Source: Sphingobacterium griseoflavum (lineage in GTDB: Bacteria; Bacteroidota; Bacteroidia; Sphingobacteriales; Sphingobacteriaceae). Taken from it: a stretch of 64,000 nucleotides of DNA. The stretch is taken from NCBI RefSeq assembly GCF_014653155.1, contig NZ_BNAF01000009.1:177873-241872 (forward strand). Reading direction: 5' to 3'. Shown piece by piece: positions 9,776-18,192 of the stretch; position 1 is the first letter of the stretch; every line of letters starts with the position of its first letter. The translations under genes and the position numbers were made by a program. Under the pieces are notes generated by a model. That model searched no databases and was not told where the DNA came from. It worked only from the letters and a program-made list of their open reading frames with translations.

Positions 9776-10142
9776 TGTATTGGTGTTTAATAATGTCAAT
9801 AAATTGATTGATATCCTCCATGGTGCCCGAAAGCTCAAATTTCATCGCCAAAGGCACATCGTAATCTTCCGATATCTTGTCCGCTGCCCGTCCAAAGTTT
9901 CTGCCCCAATTTCTGTTTCCGCTGGATGTAACAGAAAAAATCTTGCCTGCATAACTATCCATAAACGACTGTGTTTTTTCTGGAACGCAGCCTAATTTCG
10001 TTGTGAAGGTAATCAAATGTCCTGCTTCCTGCACAGCAAGCCCCTCTTCAATTTTATGGGCTTGCCAGCCAGTGATTTGAATCACCTTGTTGATAAAACG
10101 TTGAACGTTTCCAGTCTTCGAATCGTAATATAAGTGTACCAT
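9735..10142 (-). CDS. nrdI: NrdI flavodoxin-like maturase of class Ib RNR
   Basis: Small flavodoxin-like protein (135 residues) that makes the oxidant used to assemble the Mn2-tyrosyl radical cofactor in NrdF. It starts with MVHLYYDSKTGNVQRF, the flavodoxin phosphate-binding segment in its NrdI form. It also contains FTTKLGCVPEKTQSF and SSGNRNWGRNFGRAAD, the loops that hold FMN in this family. It lies between nrdH and nrdE and its 3' end overlaps nrdE. Its presence is the strongest evidence that the RNR is class Ib. Confidence 0.92.
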   Translation of the reverse strand: MVHLYYDSKTGNVQRFINKVIQITGWQAHKIEEGLAVQEAGHLITFTTKLGCVPEKTQSFMDSYAGKIFSVTSSGNRNWGRNFGRAADKISEDYDVPLAMKFELSGTMEDINQFIDIIKHQYNDSKRGSKKLDIA

Positions 10143-10177
10143 TGCTCGCTCGATTTTTGTTTCGGGATGGAGGACTT

Positions 10178-10411
10178 TTATAACGCAATCAGTGCCAATT
10201 CTTCGGGTTTAAAGCCGATAATGCGTTGTTGAACTTCTTCATTATCTAGGACAAGAACCGTTGGTACCGTTCTGATACGAAACTTAGCTGCTAGATCCGG
10301 CTGATCAAATGGATTTACTGTTTCGTATGCAATACCTTTGTTATCTAAGTAAGCTGACACTTGTGCGCATGGAGCACAGTCATTTTTTTCGAATTTAATG
10401 ATTCTTGCCAT
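10178..10411 (-). CDS. nrdH: NrdH-like redoxin (CAPC active site)
   Basis: Small thioredoxin-fold electron donor, presumably for NrdE. I choose the ATG at 10411 (MARIIKFEKNDCAPC), giving 77 residues, the usual size. An upstream in-frame start at 10489 would add a cysteine-rich tail with no family support. The active site is Cys12-Ala-Pro-Cys15, unlike the C(V/M)QC of classical NrdH, and is followed by the cis-proline loop RTVPTVLVLDN. It is the first gene of the operon, 35 bases before nrdI. Whether it is reduced by thioredoxin reductase, as NrdH is, cannot be seen from sequence. Confidence 0.85.
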   Translation of the reverse strand: MARIIKFEKNDCAPCAQVSAYLDNKGIAYETVNPFDQPDLAAKFRIRTVPTVLVLDNEEVQQRIIGFKPEELALIAL

Positions 10412-10845
10412 GTTGTTGTTAAGTTTATGTGTCGGATGCGCATGACATCCTAGAAGTTTAAAACACGAGACTCGAAAGCAGACTTGCATTTAGAGTGAAA
10501 CAAATATCCACTATTTTAATTGGGCCTGTTAATGATACTTTTCCACATGGTCTTCAAACTGAAAGAATAAATGCGCTTCTCTGCTTGTTTTTTATTGTAA
10601 AATGTTGGTTTACAGTTTTTGATAAGAATGTTGAAAACTTTAAACCGTAAATAATCGCTAGAAATTTGCGCGCAATATCCCGTATTTTTCGCTCACTTTT
10701 TACGTATAAAATTACTACTTTTTTGACTTAACTTTAACAGTATTTTTGGATGCAATATGTATTGGAGATCGCCGTCCATAACAATCTTGTTAGCATCTTC
10801 ACCTACCTATTAATTATTGCTACCTTGTATCGAAAATCCAATACG
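10412..10845. other. Divergent intergenic region between nrdH and the S9 peptidase gene
   Basis: 434 bases without a supported gene. It must hold the nrd promoter (minus strand), but no full TAnnTTTG match was found for it. CAAATATC at 10501 is one base off on that strand. No convincing NrdR box was seen. The plus-strand promoter is listed separately. Confidence 0.5.
10741..10748 (+). promoter_or_regulatory. Probable -7 promoter element of the S9 peptidase gene
   Basis: TATTTTTG is an exact match to the Bacteroidota -7 consensus TAnnTTTG. No TTTG sits at the ideal 19-21 base distance upstream, though a T-rich block does. It places the transcript start near 10755, which excludes the ATG at 10750 and supports the ATG at 10846. 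Confidence 0.45.
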
Positions 10846-13251
10846 ATGAAATGCTTTTCTTTTTTTTTATTTATTTCTTTTTGTACCAGTATCTATGCAC
10901 AAGAGCATGTTACCTATCAAAAACCTCCGGCCGAGATTTTGCAACTAGCAGATTACCAGAGACCCCCTTCCGTGATGATAAGTCCAGATGAGAGCTGGAT
11001 TATACTTTCCTATCGAAGTACGTACAAGAGTCTAGACGAATTGAACGCGCCAGAGGTTCGTTTGGGTGGTTTACGCGTCAATCCGCAGACCAATATGGCG
11101 AGCGCGACGAGCTATGTAAACAACGTCAAGATAAAGAACTTTGGCCTTGCCGAAGAAAGGCAAGTGCAAGGCCTTCCGGATAGTCCACGTATAGCTCACA
11201 TGCTTTTTTCTCCAGATTCGAAGAAACTGGCTTTCACACATACCACGGCAAATGGTGCCGAGTTATGGATTATTGATATACCAAGCGCCACGGCGCGTAA
11301 ACTTTCGGATGCACGGTTGAACGCCAGTATGGGCAACCCTGTGCAATGGTATAAAGATGGTACGAAGTTACTGGTTGCAACGCTGCCTGTAGACCGTCCA
11401 GCGTGGATAGATAGTAGTAAAGACTTGCCCACGGGACCGATTGTTTCGACAAGTGGCGGACAGGTTTCGCAGTTGCGCACCTATCAGGATTTATTGAAAA
11501 CCCCGCAAGACGAGTCCAATTTTGAAACATTAACGAAGGCCGAGTTGTATGCCATCGACCTTAACGGACAGCAAACAAAAGTGCACGATGCTGGCATCTA
11601 CAGTCAGCGTTCCTTCTCTCCGGACGGGAAATACTTGCTGTTGACCATGGTAAAGCGTCCTTTCTCTTATGTAGTTCCGTATTATAATTTTCCGCAGGAA
11701 ACTATCGTATTTGATGTGGAAGCCAGGCAAAAGGTCAAAACCGTAAATGAAACGCCCCTAATCGAAGTACAACCTAAAGGATTTTCGTCTACCAGAGCAG
11801 GCAAAAGAGGTTTGAATTGGCGTGACGATAAGCCAGCCACGCTCATGTATGTGGAGGCATTGGACGGTGGAGATGCGTCGAAAAAAGCACCATTCAGAGA
11901 TGAACTGTTTTCTTGGGATGTACCATTTACCAGCGCTGCAACCTCGTTGATGAAATTGGCAGATCGCTATGCCGGTGTTTTGTGGGGCGATGAAAATCAT
12001 GCTTTGGTTTATACCCGGTGGTATGATACCCGGAATGAGACGACCATACTGTTGAACCCTACTACAAAATCGACAAAGATCATTTCAACGCGAAACTCAC
12101 AAGATGTGTACAGCGATCCAGGAAACGTATACACCGCAAAAAATAAATGGGGCTCCTATGTCATGTTCGTTGCGGATAACAAAAGCTATTGGGTAGGTGA
12201 TGGTTATACCAAAGAAGGGCAGTTTCCTTTTGTAGACGAGCTAGACTTAACTTCCCTAAAGAAAAAGCGCCTCTATACCGCTAAGCTGGACGGAAAGAAG
12301 GAAAGCATAAGCCGTATTTTGGATATCAAAAAAAATACCATTTTAGTTTCTGTACAGTCGCCGACCGACTATCCCAATTATTACGTGCGCAATATGCGCA
12401 CAGGTAAGGCCAGTGCACTGACACAATTGGAAAATCCTTTTAAATCATTGACAGGTGTACAGAAAGAAGTAATACACTATAAACGCAAAGATGGGGTGGA
12501 TCTTTCTGGAACGCTTTATCTGCCAGCAGGGTATGATAAAACAAAGAAAGAAAAGCTGCCGCTGTTGATCTGGGCTTATCCAACCGAATATAAAGATAAA
12601 AGCACTGCGGGTCAAAGCACAGCGAACCCATATGCTTTCACGTATCCGTCCTATGGTTCTTTTGTCTATTGGGTAACCAAAGGTTACGCTGTGCTCGACG
12701 ATGCGGCTTTTCCAATTATCGGCGAGGGCGATGAGGAACCCAACGATACATTTATTGAGCAATTAGTGGCGAACGGTGAAGCAGCAATAGATGCGGTCGA
12801 TGCGCTTGGCTACATCGATCGGACCAAAGTTGGGGTAGGTGGGCACTCCTACGGCGCGTTTATGACAGCCAACCTATTAACGCATTCCAATTTATTTGCC
12901 GTGGGGATAGCTCGTTCGGGGGCATACAATCGTACGTTGACACCCTTCGGCTTTCAACGAGAGCAACGTAATTACTGGGATGTACCCAACGTGTACAATG
13001 GGATGTCGCCTTTTATGCATGCGGATAAAATGAAAACACCGATGTTGCTGATTCACGGTGCTGCCGATAATAATCCCGGCACGTTTACGCTGCAAACCGA
13101 ACGTTACTTTCAAGCGCTCAAAAATTTGGGAGCGCCGGTGCGCATGGTGCTCCTACCTTTCGAAGCACATGGATACACGTCCGAAGCGAATATTCTACAT
13201 ACGTTATGGGAGCAGGATCAATTTTTGGAGAAATATTTAAAAAATAAATAA
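10846..13251 (+). CDS. Exported S9 family peptidase, glutamyl-endopeptidase (CGEP) type
   Basis: Prolyl-oligopeptidase-family serine hydrolase of 801 residues. The start at 10846 is followed at once by a signal peptide (MKCFSFFLFISFCTSIYAQ). Residues 25-560 form the beta-propeller. Its opening (PPAEILQLADYQRPPSVMISPDES, shown here in part) and the LGGLRVNP element resemble plant chloroplast glutamyl endopeptidase and its bacterial relatives. The C-terminal alpha/beta hydrolase domain holds the triad: Ser668 in GGHSYGAF, Asp741 in HGAADNNPG and His775 in FEAHGYTSE. It probably trims peptides in the periplasm. It is a single-gene transcript closed by a terminator at 13258. Specificity for Glu is inferred from family likeness only. 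Confidence 0.9.
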   Translation: MKCFSFFLFISFCTSIYAQEHVTYQKPPAEILQLADYQRPPSVMISPDESWIILSYRSTYKSLDELNAPEVRLGGLRVNPQTNMASATSYVNNVKIKNFGLAEERQVQGLPDSPRIAHMLFSPDSKKLAFTHTTANGAELWIIDIPSATARKLSDARLNASMGNPVQWYKDGTKLLVATLPVDRPAWIDSSKDLPTGPIVSTSGGQVSQLRTYQDLLKTPQDESNFETLTKAELYAIDLNGQQTKVHDAGIYSQRSFSPDGKYLLLTMVKRPFSYVVPYYNFPQETIVFDVEARQKVKTVNETPLIEVQPKGFSSTRAGKRGLNWRDDKPATLMYVEALDGGDASKKAPFRDELFSWDVPFTSAATSLMKLADRYAGVLWGDENHALVYTRWYDTRNETTILLNPTTKSTKIISTRNSQDVYSDPGNVYTAKNKWGSYVMFVADNKSYWVGDGYTKEGQFPFVDELDLTSLKKKRLYTAKLDGKKESISRILDIKKNTILVSVQSPTDYPNYYVRNMRTGKASALTQLENPFKSLTGVQKEVIHYKRKDGVDLSGTLYLPAGYDKTKKEKLPLLIWAYPTEYKDKSTAGQSTANPYAFTYPSYGSFVYWVTKGYAVLDDAAFPIIGEGDEEPNDTFIEQLVANGEAAIDAVDALGYIDRTKVGVGGHSYGAFMTANLLTHSNLFAVGIARSGAYNRTLTPFGFQREQRNYWDVPNVYNGMSPFMHADKMKTPMLLIHGAADNNPGTFTLQTERYFQALKNLGAPVRMVLLPFEAHGYTSEANILHTLWEQDQFLEKYLKNK

Positions 13252-13257
13252 AGAAAC

Positions 13258-13292
13258 CGGCCGTTGGGAATTCTCAACGGCCGATTTCTCTT
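13258..13292 (+). terminator. Terminator between S9 peptidase and DUF2911 genes
   Basis: CGGCCGTTG (13258-13266) pairs perfectly with CAACGGCCG (13275-13283). The T content after it is modest. Being nearly symmetrical, it can serve the two convergent genes. Confidence 0.75.
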
Positions 13293-13301
13293 TATGCTAT
13301 T

Positions 13302-13820
13302 TTATTTTGTAGCCTTTATTTGGAAGGGAATAGCATGTTCACCCCATGCAAGCCTTATGCTGCCTGATGGAGCGGCCGTAATAGTGAATTGTTCCTGGCT
13401 GGCGCTTGCTGTAGCGTTAGAAACATTAACCCGTAATGCATCTTGGCTTTCATCATATTTCGTGCCCCATTGGTCCCATACTTTATTGAAGATGAGGGTT
13501 GTCTGCTGTTGCCCCGGAATAGTGTATAGGCTGTACTTGCCAGCCGAAAGCGGCTTTCCTTCAATGGTAACATCTTTGTCAAACGCAATCGTTGTTGCTT
13601 CATTGGCGCCTGTGCGCCAAATTTTTCCGATGGGTGCGATATCTACACCCAGTTGCCTGCCTTTTAGCGACGGTTTGCTATAATGGATGCTGATATTCAC
13701 ACCGTCCTGCGTGGTGATGTTGACACTGTCCGGCGGACTCGGCCTCTTACTCTTATCATTCTGTGCAAAACCGACAAAACTGATCATCATCAGAAAAAAT
13801 AAAATAGGTGCTGCTTTCAT
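13302..13820 (-). CDS. DUF2911 domain protein, exported
   Basis: A 172-residue secreted protein with signal peptide MKAAPILFFLMMISFVGFAQ. The rest is one DUF2911 domain, recognisable by VNISIHYSKPSLKGRQ, IGKIWRTGANEATTIAF and GKYSLYTIPGQQQTTLIFNK. The family is widespread in Bacteroidota; its role is unknown. A lone gene convergent with the S9 peptidase and divergent from the S41 peptidase, sharing a 150-base promoter region with the latter. Confidence 0.88.
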   Translation of the reverse strand: MKAAPILFFLMMISFVGFAQNDKSKRPSPPDSVNITTQDGVNISIHYSKPSLKGRQLGVDIAPIGKIWRTGANEATTIAFDKDVTIEGKPLSAGKYSLYTIPGQQQTTLIFNKVWDQWGTKYDESQDALRVNVSNATASASQEQFTITAAPSGSIRLAWGEHAIPFQIKATK

Positions 13821-13970
13821 ATCTCTATTTGTTATGTTTAGTTTATTAAACAGCTGTAGGTCAACATTGTTTGCCTTTAATAGGGCTTAAAATGTGTTAA
13901 ATTTTTTGTGATAAATCCGTTGACGCAGATTTCCTCGTATATTCGTGTTAGATTGGCTAAAAGTCCCTTT

Positions 13971-15458
13971 ATGAAAACTTGGAAATATTTGTGTTTAGTA
14001 GGATGCCTTGGCATAGCTATGAGTTGTAAAAAGGAGGTTGGGCCTACACCAGAACCGGAACCTGTAGACACCAAGGAACAATTGATACGCGATAGCATAT
14101 ACTATTACTACAATCAGCAGTCGTTGTGGACAGAATACATTCCCGACAATACGGTTCTTCGAACCTTTACGGCTAGCTATACCAGTAATGATGAGGTTTT
14201 GCGTGCATTAAAAGCCCGAACACCCTATTATGCCGGGTACAACGGCAGCATCGATCGTTTTTCCTTTATTGAGGAAAAGGGCTCTGGAAGCCAACAACGT
14301 AGCAGCAATGGGTTACGGATGGATACCAATGATGGCTATGGGATGTATTTTGGATGGCGCATTATTTCTGAGACTTTGGCTGCTCCTGTGCTTTACTTTG
14401 TAGAGGGAGGCTCGCCAGCCCAGAAAGCGGGAATTACACGGGGCTCGATGCTTTTATCGCTCAATGACGCTACCGACGTAACAGCGCCATATAATTGCAA
14501 TGCCAGTGGAGCCTGCTATGTAGAGACGAATGCTTTCAATGATTTTCAAAACAAACTCAATACAGCTACAAACGGCAATACCATGCGGTTGAAAGTAAGG
14601 ACGGTGGATGGACAAGAAATCGAACGCACCTTGACCAATGGAACATATGTCATCGACCCGTTACTCGCCGATACCGTCTACAATTACAATAAAAAAATTG
14701 GGTATTTCGCTTTTTCCTCGTTTGAAGAAGTCACGGGCAACAACCAAAATTATCAGAATTTCCAACGTGTTTTTCAACGTTTTGAAGCCGAGAACATCAA
14801 AGAGCTTATTGTAGATATGCGTTATAACACAGGAGGATATGTGCATACGGCACAATATCTGGCAAATAAAGTTGTCCCTGCATCGGGTGATGGAAACCGC
14901 ATGTTCACCTATGAAGTAAATACAAATTTGCAGCCGTATACGGTTAGGGCATTCGATGGGCTAGATTTCAGGCCCGTGAATTTTGTCCGCAATAATAACT
15001 TGGAATTGGAAACTGTTTATTTTTTGGTCACCGAAGAGACAGCATCGGCTTCAGAGCTGTTGATCAATGTACTGAAGCCCTATATGCGAGTCGTTCTTAT
15101 TGCAGAAACGACTCGTACATACGGTAAACCGGTAGGATTTTTCGCACAGGACATTATGAATGAAGAAATTTCCCTTTGGGTCACTTCTTTTAAAACCGTA
15201 AACAGCCGGGGGGACACGGACTATTGGGATGGCCTATCGGTTGATGAGACTAATGTAGCCGATGATATTGGTCGTGATTTTGGCGATCCTGCGGAAAATA
15301 TGATTGCTCGTGCCATCAGTCTATCTGGGGGCAACAGCTCCGCGAGATTAAGTAAGTCGTCAGTTTCCCGGAGTGCAACTTCTGCAGGCTCATTACCCAA
15401 GAAGTTTAAGGTTGTCAACAAGCCTGATGAAAAGAATTTGTTAAAGAAAAGAAACTAG
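13971..15458 (+). CDS. S41 (tail-specific) peptidase, lipoprotein
   Basis: C-terminal-processing-type serine peptidase of 495 residues. The ATG at 13971 leads directly into a lipoprotein signal (MKTWKYLCLVGCLGIAMSC, lipid Cys19). A start 63 bases upstream would spoil it. A PDZ-like domain is visible around GGSPAQKAGITRGSMLLSLND, and the catalytic S41 core follows with KELIVDMRYNTGGYVHTA. The Ser/Lys dyad is Ser359 or Ser361 in TASASELL, with Lys386 in TYGKPV; the 25-residue spacing from Ser361 is the one seen in Prc and CtpB. It likely degrades or processes proteins in the periplasm. The C-terminus is Ser- and Lys-rich and poorly conserved. A terminator follows. Confidence 0.9.
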   Translation: MKTWKYLCLVGCLGIAMSCKKEVGPTPEPEPVDTKEQLIRDSIYYYYNQQSLWTEYIPDNTVLRTFTASYTSNDEVLRALKARTPYYAGYNGSIDRFSFIEEKGSGSQQRSSNGLRMDTNDGYGMYFGWRIISETLAAPVLYFVEGGSPAQKAGITRGSMLLSLNDATDVTAPYNCNASGACYVETNAFNDFQNKLNTATNGNTMRLKVRTVDGQEIERTLTNGTYVIDPLLADTVYNYNKKIGYFAFSSFEEVTGNNQNYQNFQRVFQRFEAENIKELIVDMRYNTGGYVHTAQYLANKVVPASGDGNRMFTYEVNTNLQPYTVRAFDGLDFRPVNFVRNNNLELETVYFLVTEETASASELLINVLKPYMRVVLIAETTRTYGKPVGFFAQDIMNEEISLWVTSFKTVNSRGDTDYWDGLSVDETNVADDIGRDFGDPAENMIARAISLSGGNSSARLSKSSVSRSATSAGSLPKKFKVVNKPDEKNLLKKRN

Positions 15459-15475
15459 CTGAGCGTTAGATAAGC

Positions 15476-15517
15476 AAAAAGGGTGGAAAGTATATAAATC
15501 TTTCCACCCTTTTCTTT
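15476..15517. terminator. Bidirectional terminator between S41 peptidase and ilvA
   Basis: AAAAGGGTGGAAAG pairs perfectly with CTTTCCACCCTTTT around a 9-base loop, with A and T runs on either side. It closes both the plus-strand peptidase gene and the minus-strand BCAA cluster. Confidence 0.9.
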
Positions 15518-15530
15518 ACATCAGCTATTA

Positions 15531-16778
15531 TTATACCAGATACTCGAAAAGCGTCTGATCCTTATTGATTTCCATGAAGTCAAACTTGTAGGCTTTAAAG
15601 CGTTCGATGAGGCTGGTATAATCTTTTGGATCATTGAGCTCTATACCAATCAAAGCCGGACCACGTTCACGTTCAGTTTTTTTAATGTATTCAAAACGCG
15701 TAATGTCGTCTTTGGGGCCTAGTACTTCGGTGACCAACAACCTGAGCGCCCCGGGTCGTTGCGGAAAGCGGACAATGAAATAATGTTTAAAGCCCTCGTA
15801 CAGTAGCGACATCTCTTTGATTTCGCTCATCCGGTCAATATCGTTATTCCCTCCCGACACCACACAGACCACTTTTTTTCCTTTTATTTCTTCCTTGTGA
15901 AACTCGAGCGCTGCGATGGACAACGCGCCGGCCGGCTCAGCAACAATTGCGTCTTTGTTGTACAGCTGCAGTATGGTAGTACATATCTTTCCTTCCGGGA
16001 TAGGTTTGACACTATCCAGTAGCTGGCTACTGATGTCATAGGTTAACGTGCCTACTTTTTTCACAGCAGCACCATCAACAAATTTGTTGATCTGCTCCAG
16101 TTCGATAGGGCCTTGATTTTTCAATGCTGCAAGCATGGATGGGGCTCCTTCTGGCTCAACCCCGTAAAGCTTTACAGCGGGTGCATGTTTTCTCATGTGA
16201 TAGCTCACGCCTGATGATAGACCACCGCCGCCGATAGGGATGAAGATCGCATCTAAGTCGGGTAAATCTTCTAAAATCTCGACGGCTACCGTTCCTTGGC
16301 CTTCGATGACTTTCAGGTCATCAAAAGGTGGGATAAAGGTCATGCCGTGCTCTTTAGTATAGTCTAAAGCTGCTTTTTGGCAATCGTCAAACGTATCGCC
16401 GGTTAACACGATTTCGATTTGGCCATTTCCCCACATCTCTGTTTGCGTTATTTTTTGGCGTGGCGTGGGACCGGGCATGAAGATCACGCCTTTAATACCC
16501 AGTTTTTTACAAGACAAGGCAACGCCCTGTGCGTGGTTGCCGGCGCTGGCGCAGGTGACACCTTTATTTCGCTCTTCTTCAGAAAGGCTAACAATTTTGT
16601 TATAGGCTCCGCGAAGCTTGTACGAACGTACTACTTGCAGGTCTTCTCTTTTCAGATACACCTCTGCTCCATATTTCTCGGAAAGATGTAAATTATATTG
16701 CAAAGGCGTACGGTTGACCACATCTTTGATGCGTTCTGCCGCCTGTTGCGAGTCTAGAGAAAGGGTTGATAAATCCAT
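15531..16778 (-). CDS. ilvA: Threonine dehydratase (threonine ammonia-lyase), biosynthetic
   Basis: PLP enzyme converting threonine to 2-oxobutanoate, the first committed step to isoleucine. The ATG at 16778 (MDLSTLSLDS) gives 415 residues. An upstream start at 16817 lies in a T-rich repeat and would add a hydrophobic tail. The PLP lysine is Lys54 in RSYKLRGA. The cofactor phosphate loop is GGGGLSSG and the serine-rich SGGNNDIDRM closes the fold. Residues about 330-415 form one ACT-like regulatory domain (HYFIVRFPQRPGALRLL), as in the Bacillus IlvA type, rather than the two of E. coli, so isoleucine feedback control is expected. It is the last gene of the BCAA cluster. Confidence 0.95.
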   Translation of the reverse strand: MDLSTLSLDSQQAAERIKDVVNRTPLQYNLHLSEKYGAEVYLKREDLQVVRSYKLRGAYNKIVSLSEEERNKGVTCASAGNHAQGVALSCKKLGIKGVIFMPGPTPRQKITQTEMWGNGQIEIVLTGDTFDDCQKAALDYTKEHGMTFIPPFDDLKVIEGQGTVAVEILEDLPDLDAIFIPIGGGGLSSGVSYHMRKHAPAVKLYGVEPEGAPSMLAALKNQGPIELEQINKFVDGAAVKKVGTLTYDISSQLLDSVKPIPEGKICTTILQLYNKDAIVAEPAGALSIAALEFHKEEIKGKKVVCVVSGGNNDIDRMSEIKEMSLLYEGFKHYFIVRFPQRPGALRLLVTEVLGPKDDITRFEYIKKTERERGPALIGIELNDPKDYTSLIERFKAYKFDFMEINKDQTLFEYLV

Positions 16779-16789
16779 AGCGGATAGAA

Positions 16790-16821
16790 AGTCAAAGGTC
16801 AAAAATAAAAAAGTCAAAAAC
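16790..16821 (-). repeat. T-rich near-heptad repeat in front of ilvA
   Basis: Read on the coding strand it is TTTTTGAC-TTTTTTATTTTTGAC-CTTTGAC, ending 11 bases before the ilvA ATG. It contains TATTTTTG, an exact -7 match, but no -33 partner. See the other copies at 18084, 21463, 25852 and 28021. Confidence 0.6.
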
Positions 16822-16877
16822 GTTTACCAATTAGGAAGTCCTTACCGATATTGTTTTAGTGCTTTTGCTTCATATGA

Positions 16878-16915
16878 AATTATAAAAAGAGCTATCCCGT
16901 AGCTCTTTTTATAAT
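16878..16915 (-). terminator. Terminator between leuA and ilvA
   Basis: TATAAAAAGAGCTA pairs perfectly with TAGCTCTTTTTATA around a 5-base loop, seven bases past the leuA stop. It would end or weaken the leu transcript before ilvA, so ilvA may have its own promoter in the 16779-16875 gap. Confidence 0.8.
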
Positions 16916-16921
16916 TTTTGT

Positions 16922-18079
16922 TTAGGATTGCATTAATGCTTTAAGATCATCATCGCAAAGATCTTTCTTAGCGTCTGCTACAACTAAAAATTTCTCATAC
17001 GTTGTGGCCAGTTCGTCTTTGTCAAGCTGATAGCCTAAACGCTCAAGATGATGCTTTAAAGCATGACGACCGGATCGAGCAGTTAAAATAATACCAGCTT
17101 CGTCTAGTCCTACATCTTCTGGACGGATGATTTCGTAATTCTCCCGGTGTTTTAAGAAACCATCTTGATGGATACCTGAGCTATGTGCGAAAGCATTTTT
17201 TCCGACAATCGCTTTATTAGGTTGCACGGGCATACGCATCATCGAGCTTACCTTTTGCGAAATGGCGGTAAAGAGTTTGCTGTTGATGTTGGACGTTAAA
17301 CCGGGAAACTGTTGCTGATGTACTTTTAAGATCATGGCCACTTCCTCTAAGGACGTATTTCCGGCACGTTCGCCGATACCGTTAATCGTACATTCTACCT
17401 GGCGGGCGCCGTTTTGTACGGCGGCAATGGAGTTTGCCGTTGCTAAACCTAAATCGTTGTGACAGTGTGCAGAAATAATAGCCTGTTCAATATTGCTGAC
17501 ATGTTCTTTCAAGTATTTGATTTTTGCGCCATATTGATCGGGCAGACAATATCCGTTTGTATCTGGAATATTGACTACAGTCGCACCAGCGGCGATAACC
17601 GCTTCCACCATCTGCGCTAGATAAGCGAGATCAGCACGACCGGCATCTTCTGCATAAAACTCTACGTCTTCGACATAGGATTTGGCATGCTTGACAGCCG
17701 CAACGGCACGCGCTAGAATATCCTCCCGTGTAGAGTTGAATTTATGTTTGATATGCATGTCCGAAGCACCGATTCCGGTGTGGATACGTGGGCGTTTTGC
17801 AAATTTAAGTGCCTCAGCGGCAACATCGATATCGTTGTTGTTTGCCCGAGTCAGCGCACAGATAATGACGTTGTCTACGGCTTTGGAAAGTTCGACGACC
17901 GATTGAAAATCTCCCGGGCTAGATACTGGGAAACCCGCTTCGATAATATCTACACCCAATGATTCCAGATCTTTCGCAATTTCGATTTTCTCCGGTGTTG
18001 TTAACTGACATCCTGGTACTTGTTCGCCATCGCGAAGCGTGGTGTCGAAAACGTATAAGTGATTCGGGTCGTGTAGCAT
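16922..18079 (-). CDS. leuA: 2-isopropylmalate synthase, short form without regulatory domain
   Basis: Condenses acetyl-CoA with 2-oxoisovalerate, the first leucine-specific step. The HMGL-like TIM barrel is complete: the DTTLRDGEQ signature (Arg16, Asp17), metal ligands His205 and His207 in SAHCHNDLG, and the [13 protein letters not shown] loop. At 385 residues it stops where the barrel and linker end; the LeuA allosteric dimer domain of the roughly 510-residue enzymes is absent. Short forms occur in other Bacteroidota, and leucine feedback through that domain is therefore not possible. Its place next to leuB, leuC and leuD argues for isopropylmalate rather than citramalate or homocitrate synthesis, but sequence alone does not settle it. 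Confidence 0.9.
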   Translation of the reverse strand: MLHDPNHLYVFDTTLRDGEQVPGCQLTTPEKIEIAKDLESLGVDIIEAGFPVSSPGDFQSVVELSKAVDNVIICALTRANNNDIDVAAEALKFAKRPRIHTGIGASDMHIKHKFNSTREDILARAVAAVKHAKSYVEDVEFYAEDAGRADLAYLAQMVEAVIAAGATVVNIPDTNGYCLPDQYGAKIKYLKEHVSNIEQAIISAHCHNDLGLATANSIAAVQNGARQVECTINGIGERAGNTSLEEVAMILKVHQQQFPGLTSNINSKLFTAISQKVSSMMRMPVQPNKAIVGKNAFAHSSGIHQDGFLKHRENYEIIRPEDVGLDEAGIILTARSGRHALKHHLERLGYQLDKDELATTYEKFLVVADAKKDLCDDDLKALMQS

Positions 18080-18083
18080 AACT

Positions 18084-18118
18084 GTTAAATTAAAAAGTTA
18101 AAGTTAAAAAGTCAAAAC
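18084..18118 (-). repeat. T-rich near-heptad repeat in front of leuA
   Basis: Coding strand: TTTTGAC-TTTTTAAC-TTTAAC-TTTTTAA, directly before the leuA ATG. Same style as the copies before ilvA, leuD, ilvN and ilvB. Confidence 0.6.
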
Positions 18119-18192
18119 CTGTGTTGGATATAGAAGTCTTACTTCAACAATCCTATTTATACAGAGGGGTTGACTTTCATTGTTTTAGATGA

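Noticed and set aside
9776..9838. Longer N-terminus of NrdE
   Set aside because: It would extend the overlap with nrdI to over 100 bases and adds residues unlike the family.
10750..10845. Earlier start of the S9 peptidase
   Set aside because: The -7 element at 10741 would leave almost no leader, and the signal peptide begins at 10846.
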